From contig PCSU01000034.1 of the NCBI GenBank assembly GCA_002771355.1, positions 1 to 11,041 of the forward strand: DNA of 11,041 nt, given 5' to 3'. Every line of letters starts with the position of its first letter. The stretch's first letter is position 1. Under the pieces are notes generated by a model that was not told the origin of the DNA, did not search any database, and worked only from the letters and a program-made list of their open reading frames with translations. The position numbers and the translations under genes are program-made. Shown here in pieces: positions 5,069 to 11,041 of the stretch. This stretch comes from a candidate division WWE3 bacterium CG22_combo_CG10-13_8_21_14_all_39_12. GTDB lineage: Bacteria > Patescibacteriota > 4484-211 > GCA-002791395.

Positions 5069-7441
5069 ATGCACGATCATGTCTACAATCCAAAAGAGAT
5101 AGAACCTCGGTGGAGAAAGTTTTGGGAGAGTGCAGGCCTATATCAGTCAGATGCGGTCTCTGATAAAGAGAAGGAATATATTTTGGTTGAATTTCCATAC
5201 CCTTCAGGTGCTGGCCTTCATGTGGGGCACGTTTGGGGTTATACCATGGGAGATGTCATTGCACGTCGGGCACGAATGAACGGAAAAAATGTTTTGTATC
5301 CAATGGGGTGGGATGCTTTTGGGTTACCCACAGAAAATTATGCAATCAAGACAGGAATTCATCCGGCAATTGCAACGGCACAAAATATTGAGACGTTTAA
5401 GGACCAGATGGAACGTTTAGGGTTTTCTTTTGATTGGACAAAAGAAATTAATACAACAGACCCGTCATATTATAAGTGGACTCAATGGATTTTTCTTAAA
5501 CTATTTGAGAAGGGCTTAGCTTACAAACAAGAAATGCCAATTAATTGGTGTCCAAGCTGTAAAACAGGTTTGGCTAATGAAGAGGTTACGAGTGAAAATA
5601 CCCATGAACGTTGTGGGAATGTTGTTGAGAGAAGGATGATTTTGCAGTGGTTGTTAAAGATAACTGAATATGCAGATCGGCTAATTGATGACCTTTCTAC
5701 TGTAGATTACACCAACGATATTGTTAGTCAGCAGGTGAATTGGATTGGGCGTTCTGAAGGTTCTTATATAAAGTTTACTGTTTCGACTGATAACGATAAG
5801 TATATTGAAGTTTTTACAACACGGGCTGATACCCTTCCAGGTGTTACATTTGTTGTTCTTTCGCCGGAGCATCCATTAGTGGCGGATATTACAACAAAGG
5901 AGAATCAGGAAGAAGTTGAAAAATATTGTGAGTCTGCCTTTTTAAAGTCGGAGCTTGAGAGATCGCAGTTACAAAAAGAAAAAACAGGGGTATTTACAGG
6001 AGGTTATGTTATTAACCCATTAAATGGAGAAAAGGTTCCTGTTTGGGTAGCTGACTATGTACTTTTTCACTATGGTACGGGCGCTGTTATGGGTGTTCCA
6101 GCTCACGATGAGCGGGATATGGCTTTTGCTACGTTATATGACTTGCCGGTTGTTGAGGTTCCTGATGTGGGTGAAGATGCAAGTAAGCATATAATCGGAC
6201 TGTTATCAGTTAATGGTATGGCAAGAGAAGGTGTCGAGTATAAGCTAAGGGACTGGATTTTTTCCAGGCAGCATTATTGGGGTGAACCAATTCCAATAAT
6301 TAATTGCAAAAAGTGTGGTCTAGTTCCAGTTCCTGAAGATCAACTTCCGGTTACATTACCTAATATTACCGATTTTGAACCTACTATTGATGGAAGGTCA
6401 CCGTTAGCTAAGGTTACCGACTGGGTCAATGTAACATGTCCTGCCTGCGGCGGTCCTGCTGAACGAGAAACAGATACAATGCCAAACTGGGCAGGCTCTT
6501 CATGGTATTTTTTGAGATATGTTGACCCACATAATACCGATGAATTTGCCTCCCAAAAAAAATTGGATTATATGACCCCCGTTGATCTTTATATTGGTGG
6601 GGCAGAGCATACTACTCTTCATGTGCTCTATTCGCGATTTTGGCACAAGGTTTTATTTGACCTAGGGTATGTTTCTACTGCAGAGCCATATTCAAAAAGG
6701 CGAAATAGGGGACTAATCCTAGCGCCGGATGGTAATAAGATGAGTAAAAGTCTTGGGAATGTAATTAATCCTAATGATGAGGTCGATGCTGTTGGAGCAG
6801 ATACTTTAAGAATGTATGAGCTATTTATGGGCCCATATAATGAAACATTTCCATGGAACCCCTCAGCTGAGAAAGGGATCTATCGGTTTATCGAGAGGGT
6901 TTATGCACTTACGTACATAATTGTTGAGAAGAACTCAAATATTACTTCTCTAGAGATTGACCAAAAGATTCATAAAACAATTGAAAAAGTTAGTGCAGAT
7001 CTAGATTCAATGAAGTTTAATACAGCTATTGCAGCGCTTATGGAGTGTGTGAATGTAATTGAAAGAAATCCTCGGGACATATCTATTAGTAACTGGGGTA
7101 GTTTTATTAAGCTTCTCGCACCATTCGCACCATTTGCGGCTGAAGAGATGTGGAGTGTTTTGTGTGGAAAATTAGAACCGTATGAGTCTATACACGCACA
7201 AAGTTGGCCAGAGCTTGATAGAAATAAGCTTATTGAGGATACTATTACAATTCCTATTCAAGTAAATGGTAAGTTACGAGATACCATTAATGTTTCTTCT
7301 GGGGACATTACCGAAGAAACAGTTGTTGGTTTGGCCAAGGCATCGACTAAGATTATGGGGTGGATAGGGGGCAGTCAGATTACTAAAACGGTATATGTTC
7401 CAGGGAAGATGGTAAACTTTGTTATTCAACAAGAGGGCTGA
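5069..7441 (+). CDS. leuS: Leucyl-tRNA synthetase with shortened editing domain
   Basis: A 790-residue class I synthetase that charges tRNA-Leu in the cytosol. In order: PYPSGAGLHVGH with the HIGH-type motif HVGH (51-54); a zinc site beginning CPSC (161-164) with C182; and the CP1 editing domain with TTRADT (250-255) and PAHDERD (344-350), including the aspartate at 347 expected to hold the misacylated amino acid. These are followed by LRDW (393-396), two further cysteine pairs C413/C416 and C457/C460, the IGGAEH block, KMSKS (557-561), the anticodon-binding domain and the C-terminal IQVNGKLRD segment. Between PAHDERD and LRDW it is about 29 residues shorter than E. coli LeuRS, lacking the strand with VLFNSGEF. 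The start at 5069 gives the usual family N-terminus. Confidence 0.97.
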   Translation: MHDHVYNPKEIEPRWRKFWESAGLYQSDAVSDKEKEYILVEFPYPSGAGLHVGHVWGYTMGDVIARRARMNGKNVLYPMGWDAFGLPTENYAIKTGIHPAIATAQNIETFKDQMERLGFSFDWTKEINTTDPSYYKWTQWIFLKLFEKGLAYKQEMPINWCPSCKTGLANEEVTSENTHERCGNVVERRMILQWLLKITEYADRLIDDLSTVDYTNDIVSQQVNWIGRSEGSYIKFTVSTDNDKYIEVFTTRADTLPGVTFVVLSPEHPLVADITTKENQEEVEKYCESAFLKSELERSQLQKEKTGVFTGGYVINPLNGEKVPVWVADYVLFHYGTGAVMGVPAHDERDMAFATLYDLPVVEVPDVGEDASKHIIGLLSVNGMAREGVEYKLRDWIFSRQHYWGEPIPIINCKKCGLVPVPEDQLPVTLPNITDFEPTIDGRSPLAKVTDWVNVTCPACGGPAERETDTMPNWAGSSWYFLRYVDPHNTDEFASQKKLDYMTPVDLYIGGAEHTTLHVLYSRFWHKVLFDLGYVSTAEPYSKRRNRGLILAPDGNKMSKSLGNVINPNDEVDAVGADTLRMYELFMGPYNETFPWNPSAEKGIYRFIERVYALTYIIVEKNSNITSLEIDQKIHKTIEKVSADLDSMKFNTAIAALMECVNVIERNPRDISISNWGSFIKLLAPFAPFAAEEMWSVLCGKLEPYESIHAQSWPELDRNKLIEDTITIPIQVNGKLRDTINVSSGDITEETVVGLAKASTKIMGWIGGSQITKTVYVPGKMVNFVIQQEG

Positions 7442-7453
7442 TTGAGATGGGAC

Positions 7454-7481
7454 TTGACTAAGATATAAGGTGGAATATAAT
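7454..7481 (+). promoter_or_regulatory. Promoter of the competence operon, probably leaderless
   Basis: TTGACT (7454-7459), a 16-nt spacer and a perfect TATAAT (7476-7481) lie between the leuS stop and the comEA start. Seven bases separate the -10 box from the GTG at 7489, and no Shine-Dalgarno is present, so translation of comEA is likely to begin at the 5' end of the transcript. This is the best-matching promoter in the window. Confidence 0.65.
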
Positions 7482-7488
7482 ACACCTT

Positions 7489-8091
7489 GTGGAAGGCTTC
7501 GATACTTCTAATAATCCGGCAGACACATTGTCTAGAGCTTTTTTGTCTCGATATAAGTATGAACTATTCGCAAGCCTAGCGTTTATTTCTCTTATTGGAG
7601 GGATTGTTTTTGGAATGCAAGTTTTAGGAAAATCGAGAGATACTGACGCGATTATTGTAAAAAGTAATTCCGACCAGAACGTTATGATTGATATTGGTGG
7701 TGCTATATTGCACCCTGGAGTGTATGAACTTAGTCTTGGGAGTCGCATTCAGGATGCTATCGAATATGCAGGTGGGTTTTCTGGTGACGTAGACAAAGAC
7801 TGGGTCTCAACAATTCTAAATAGAGCAGAAGTTCTTGTTGACGGACAGAAAATTGTTATTCCCTTGTTACGTGAAGAGAAACAAATTGATAAAAGTAGTG
7901 GGATTGATTTAAAGATAAACATAAACAAAGCTACACAAAGTGAATTAACATCGCTTCCTGGGATTGGAAACGCATATGCATTAAGGATTATTGAACATCG
8001 TCCCTACAGTTCAGTAGATGACTTGTTATTGGTACCAGGTATTGGCCCATCTCTTTTAAGTTCTATTCGTGATTTAGTTGGAGTGTACTGA
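7489..8091 (+). CDS. comEA: ComEA-type competence DNA receptor (SLBB + helix-hairpin-helix)
   Basis: A 200-residue membrane-anchored protein expected to bind incoming double-stranded DNA outside the membrane and pass it to ComEC. One membrane helix (about 25-46) is followed by an SLBB domain (about 64-126, with GAILHPGVYELSLGSRI), a short linker, and paired helix-hairpin-helix motifs (141-199). The HhH hairpins are LPGIG (156-160) and VPGIG (182-186), preceded by the usual NINKA opening. The order of domains and the length fit ComEA of Gram-positive bacteria. The GTG at 7489 is chosen because it lies seven bases after TATAAT and gives a full N-terminus. The TGA overlaps the comEC ATG by one base (TGATG). 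Confidence 0.92.
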   Translation: MEGFDTSNNPADTLSRAFLSRYKYELFASLAFISLIGGIVFGMQVLGKSRDTDAIIVKSNSDQNVMIDIGGAILHPGVYELSLGSRIQDAIEYAGGFSGDVDKDWVSTILNRAEVLVDGQKIVIPLLREEKQIDKSSGIDLKININKATQSELTSLPGIGNAYALRIIEHRPYSSVDDLLLVPGIGPSLLSSIRDLVGVY

Positions 8092-9224
8092 TGCTAAGGT
8101 TTTTAGATAGAAAGTTTTTTTTAGTATCATTTTTTCTAGTTGTGGTACTAATGTTTCTAGTTGGTTGTGTAAGAGGAAATTATATTATGAAGGATAATGA
8201 GTGGGGGGAAGTACCTATACGAGGAGTAGTCTCAAAACCTTCATATGAAAATGGGTTGTATCAGATACTGACCGTTAGTGTTAAAACCGTAAAGCAAGAG
8301 GTGAAAATTATTGTTAATAGGTATCCTCAGTACGAATACGGGGATATTATTGATATTTGGCAAGTTCCCGATAAGGATATGTTTCTATTCTCACCAAAGT
8401 TACAGTTGGTTTCACATGGTGGGGGGAATGTTTTTTACACGTATATTTATAAGATTCGGGAAAGACTAATCATAAATATCTCCACATTATATCCAGAACC
8501 GTACAGCAGGTTAATTTTGGGGATTGCTTTTGGGGTTAGGATGGATCTTGGTGATGAGCTTGAGGAGCAATTTTCTAGCGCTGGGGTAACACATATTATG
8601 GTTGCTTCTGGCTACAATGTTACAGTCATAGTTACGGCAATTTGGGGAGTGTTGTCGGCTATTGGTGTAAGCAAAAATGTGTCTCGTTGGATTAGCGTGG
8701 GTATTATTCTTGTATTTACCGTATTGGCGGGATTGGACCCCCCTGTTATTAGAGCAGCCGTAATGGTACTGTTTTTAGTTGCGGCAGAGGGTTTTGGCAG
8801 ACAATACCACCCGTTGCTTATTCTTTGTTACGTTGGTATCGGTATGCTCGTTGTAAATCCATTATTGGTTAAGTCATTATCATTTTACTTATCGGTAGGT
8901 GCTACTGGTGCAATTTTTGTTGTTAGGCCAGGGATTGTTAAATATTTTGACCTATGGCCATCAGTTATAAGAGATGATCTTATAACAACGGTGTCGGTAT
9001 CATTTATTACGGTGCCATTATTGTGGGTATGGTTATTAAAGATTCAATTGACTGGTTTACTTACCAACTTATTAATTTTGTGGACGGTACCCTACATAAC
9101 ATTTGGAGCTGTGTTTTCACTGATTGTTCAATCAGTTAATATGCCGTTGGCAAGATTTATTGCAGTAGGAGTCACAATCCTACTTAAGTATATGTTGGTT
9201 ATGGTGGAGGTGGTTATTAAGTGA
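8091..9224 (+). CDS. comEC: ComEC membrane channel protein (N-terminal and competence domains only)
   Basis: A 377-residue polytopic protein corresponding to the DNA-translocating part of ComEC/Rec2, which carries single-stranded DNA across the membrane. A first helix (about 9-26) is followed by an OB-like outside domain (about 40-108, with VPIRGVVSKP and YGDIIDIW). The Competence domain, with many helices, runs from about 135. Recognisable blocks are LILGIAFGVR, GVTHIMVASGYN (165-176), DPPVIRAAVM (216-225), GRQYHPL and SLSFYLSVGATGAI. The common SG-x-H of ComEC reads SGYN here. The usual C-terminal hydrolase domain is absent and is encoded by the next gene, which begins in the GTGA overlap at 9221-9224, so this is a gene split rather than a truncation. 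Confidence 0.93.
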   Translation: MLRFLDRKFFLVSFFLVVVLMFLVGCVRGNYIMKDNEWGEVPIRGVVSKPSYENGLYQILTVSVKTVKQEVKIIVNRYPQYEYGDIIDIWQVPDKDMFLFSPKLQLVSHGGGNVFYTYIYKIRERLIINISTLYPEPYSRLILGIAFGVRMDLGDELEEQFSSAGVTHIMVASGYNVTVIVTAIWGVLSAIGVSKNVSRWISVGIILVFTVLAGLDPPVIRAAVMVLFLVAAEGFGRQYHPLLILCYVGIGMLVVNPLLVKSLSFYLSVGATGAIFVVRPGIVKYFDLWPSVIRDDLITTVSVSFITVPLLWVWLLKIQLTGLLTNLLILWTVPYITFGAVFSLIVQSVNMPLARFIAVGVTILLKYMLVMVEVVIK

Positions 9225-10096
9225 AAGAAGTTAGGTACCGAAGTATTCTCATGGTGCTAGTAATAATAGTAACTGTCGTTTGGTATGTCGTCTCTGTAAA
9301 TATTCCACACAATAGAATTGTATTCATTAATGTTGGTCAAGGGGACGCAGCCTTTATTGAAACAGTTGATGGTTTTCAGATACTAATTGACACCGGTTTC
9401 GATTCCCGAGCTGTAAGTGCTTTGGGATCAATTTTGCCACCATGGGATAAAAGTATTGATCTTGTTATTCTTACTCACCTACACGCAGACCACGTGGGAG
9501 GGTTGCGTGATATTTCAAACGGATACAAGATCACAAAAGTGTTGGTTAATGTTCAGAACTATGATTCTTCGATAGTGGCTGAACTCAAAGAAGTTCTTTC
9601 TAGGGATTCTATTGGTAGTGTTGAGGAGTTTGTGGCGGGGGAGTCAATCATAATACCATCAGGTGTAACTCTTAATGCAATATGGCCAAAATCATCATAT
9701 ATTACGTCAAGAGAAGTCTCTACAGATGATATCAATGATACAAGTATTGTAGTTGTGCTAGATATGTTTGGAGTAAAAACTTTGTTTTCGGGCGATCTCG
9801 AGTTGGGTCGGGAAGAGTTTGCACATTTACTCAATATCATTGGTGATATTGATATACTTAAGGTGCCACATCACGGTAGTGCATTCTCTGTGTCGAATAG
9901 ATCACTAGATTGGTTACAGCCGGAGGTTGCAATTGTTTCAGTTGGTGAAAATTCATATGGGCATCCACATTCTGATGCGCTAGGTTTGATGCAAAGGTAT
10001 GGTGTAAATGTCTATAGAACTGATGTATATGGAAATGTAACTATAGATGTGAAGGAAAGTGACTCAAGCTATAGGACAGTAAAACAATATGACTAA
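9221..10096 (+). CDS. ComEC-type metallo-beta-lactamase-fold hydrolase (separate gene)
   Basis: A 291-residue protein equivalent to the C-terminal domain of full-length ComEC, thought to degrade the non-transported DNA strand. One N-terminal membrane helix (about 8-26) places the domain outside. The metal-site motifs are complete: FINVGQGDA (35-43), HLHADH (86-91), SGD (190-192), PHHGS (216-220) and GHPH (247-250), in the order seen in ComEC. The start is a GTG overlapping the comEC stop by 4 nt, with GGAGG about ten bases upstream. The stop overlaps the next gene by 8 nt. With comEA and comEC it completes the inner-membrane uptake machinery. The function is inferred from the family and operon; other substrates are possible. 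Confidence 0.9.
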   Translation: MKEVRYRSILMVLVIIVTVVWYVVSVNIPHNRIVFINVGQGDAAFIETVDGFQILIDTGFDSRAVSALGSILPPWDKSIDLVILTHLHADHVGGLRDISNGYKITKVLVNVQNYDSSIVAELKEVLSRDSIGSVEEFVAGESIIIPSGVTLNAIWPKSSYITSREVSTDDINDTSIVVVLDMFGVKTLFSGDLELGREEFAHLLNIIGDIDILKVPHHGSAFSVSNRSLDWLQPEVAIVSVGENSYGHPHSDALGLMQRYGVNVYRTDVYGNVTIDVKESDSSYRTVKQYD

Positions 10097-10976
10097 GTAT
10101 AGTAAAAATAGATCAAAACGAATCATCGCAACAGTTGTTATTGTAACATTGTTGGCGGTAGGTTTTGTAGTAAGAGATGAGATATACCATTTGGGAAGTG
10201 AGAAGATTACTGCAATACAAAATGCAGACATTACATTCAATTTTGATGATCTAAAGGCATATATTTGGAAAACCACTGAACCAGATGGTGATCAATCAGA
10301 AGTTATCTTAAAGATTGGCCTTGTGTCGGATAGTCATGGCTATAATGAGAATATCAAAAAATCCCTTGCTGAGATGAAGGGAAATGATGTTGATAGAGTT
10401 ATTCACCTAGGTGATTTCACTGCAGGCGGAGAGGAAGAGTCTTTTGCAGGTGCTTATGAGTATCTTGAGGCATCAGATTTACCATATACTGTAATACCTG
10501 GAGACCATGATTTTAATTGGATTCCGGAACATTCTCGAATAAATTATGAACATTATTTTGGCGAGTCGTATAGTCAGTTGATTGATTTGGGGGCAATTAA
10601 GCTTATTTTATTCGATAATTCTGTAGAGAATGGTAAGAATGGTATTGGTTGGCTTGAAGATACATTACATAGCCAAAGCTTTGAATCTATAATAATCTTT
10701 TTCTCAGCAAAACCGCTGTATAATCCATATTTTTCTAGTAAGAACGACCCTCTTGGGTCAGAGATCATTGATTTATTGGTTAAATATGGAGTTAAATACG
10801 CTGTGGCTGGTGACACCCATGTTTTTGCTGAGTATGAAGATCAATCTTATGAGTTTAATCTAATAACAGTTGGTGCTGTTGGAGCATATAAGTCGCCATT
10901 GCCCCAGTGGGTATTGATGGATGTTTATAATAACGGAAACGTAGTTTTCACCCCACATCCTTTGGTAGATTTCTAG
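10089..10976 (+). CDS. Membrane-anchored calcineurin-like metallophosphoesterase
   Basis: A 295-residue protein with a positive N-terminus, one membrane helix (about 11-28) and an outside-facing calcineurin-like phosphoesterase domain (about 74-290). Metal motifs are SDSHG (80-84; D81, H83), LGDF (107-110; D109), PGDHD (137-141; the usual GNH reads GDH) and AGDTH (240-244; GHxH reads GDTH). The expected histidine before PLY is missing: the segment reads SAKPLY (206-211). The fold assignment is clear, but metal binding may be altered and the substrate is unknown. The ATG overlaps the end of the hydrolase gene by 8 nt, so it is a translationally coupled fourth member of the competence operon. 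A role in processing DNA or nucleotides during uptake is inference only. Confidence 0.87.
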   Translation: MTKYSKNRSKRIIATVVIVTLLAVGFVVRDEIYHLGSEKITAIQNADITFNFDDLKAYIWKTTEPDGDQSEVILKIGLVSDSHGYNENIKKSLAEMKGNDVDRVIHLGDFTAGGEEESFAGAYEYLEASDLPYTVIPGDHDFNWIPEHSRINYEHYFGESYSQLIDLGAIKLILFDNSVENGKNGIGWLEDTLHSQSFESIIIFFSAKPLYNPYFSSKNDPLGSEIIDLLVKYGVKYAVAGDTHVFAEYEDQSYEFNLITVGAVGAYKSPLPQWVLMDVYNNGNVVFTPHPLVDF

Positions 10977-11041
10977 GAGTGTCAAACCGATGTAGAAATG
11001 TCCTCTTTTGCGCGTCTGATAATACATACCTTTGTAAAAGG
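10977..11041. other. Right edge, no gene identified
   Basis: After the phosphoesterase stop there are 65 bases without an evident gene or hairpin terminator. A TGATAATAC stretch near 11015-11025 could be part of a -10 region for a gene beyond the window, but no -35 or start codon supports this. Confidence 0.3.

Noticed and set aside
4899..5198. 99-residue minus-strand open frame.
   Set aside because: It lies opposite the start of leuS and the leuS promoter, and its product resembles nothing known.
8148..8168. Lipobox-like LVGC (residues 23-26) in the first helix of ComEC.
   Set aside because: ComEC proteins begin with membrane helices and are not lipoproteins; the match is short and probably accidental.

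Overview
This AT-rich, gene-dense window uses the standard stop assignment: TGA ends leuS, comEA and comEC. Short intergenic gaps, overlapping start/stop codons, a comEC split into membrane and hydrolase genes, and several first-of-operon genes whose -10 box sits 5-7 nt before the start codon (apparently leaderless mRNAs) suggest a small-genome bacterium, possibly of the Candidate Phyla Radiation (Patescibacteria). That lineage call is inference. TGA as stop argues against the code-25 lineages (Absconditabacteria, Gracilibacteria).

Left part, minus strand (3389 down to 1). A MacB/LolD-type ABC ATPase overlaps a MacB/FtsX-type permease by 8 nt. A membrane-anchored four-cysteine protein of unknown function, a HIT-family hydrolase and a SpoVS-family protein follow. 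Another gene starts with a good Shine-Dalgarno at the very left edge and runs out of the window. A perfect 11-bp inverted repeat lies between the four-cysteine protein and the HIT gene.

Middle, minus strand (4863 down to 3726). A tRNA-Ala(GGC) with encoded CCA, a small protein with two near-identical membrane segments, and a Mn-type superoxide dismutase under a good TTGACA promoter. The 3401-3725 gap has no recognisable gene.

Right part, plus strand (5069 to 10976). leuS encodes a leucyl-tRNA synthetase with a shortened editing domain. After it, a strong promoter drives four genes in tight overlap: comEA (membrane-anchored SLBB plus helix-hairpin-helix DNA receptor), the comEC membrane channel, a separate comEC-type metallo-beta-lactamase hydrolase, and a membrane-anchored calcineurin-like phosphoesterase with altered metal ligands. 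The first three make a plausible DNA-uptake machine. The fourth gene is the least expected member and the best candidate for something new in the window.
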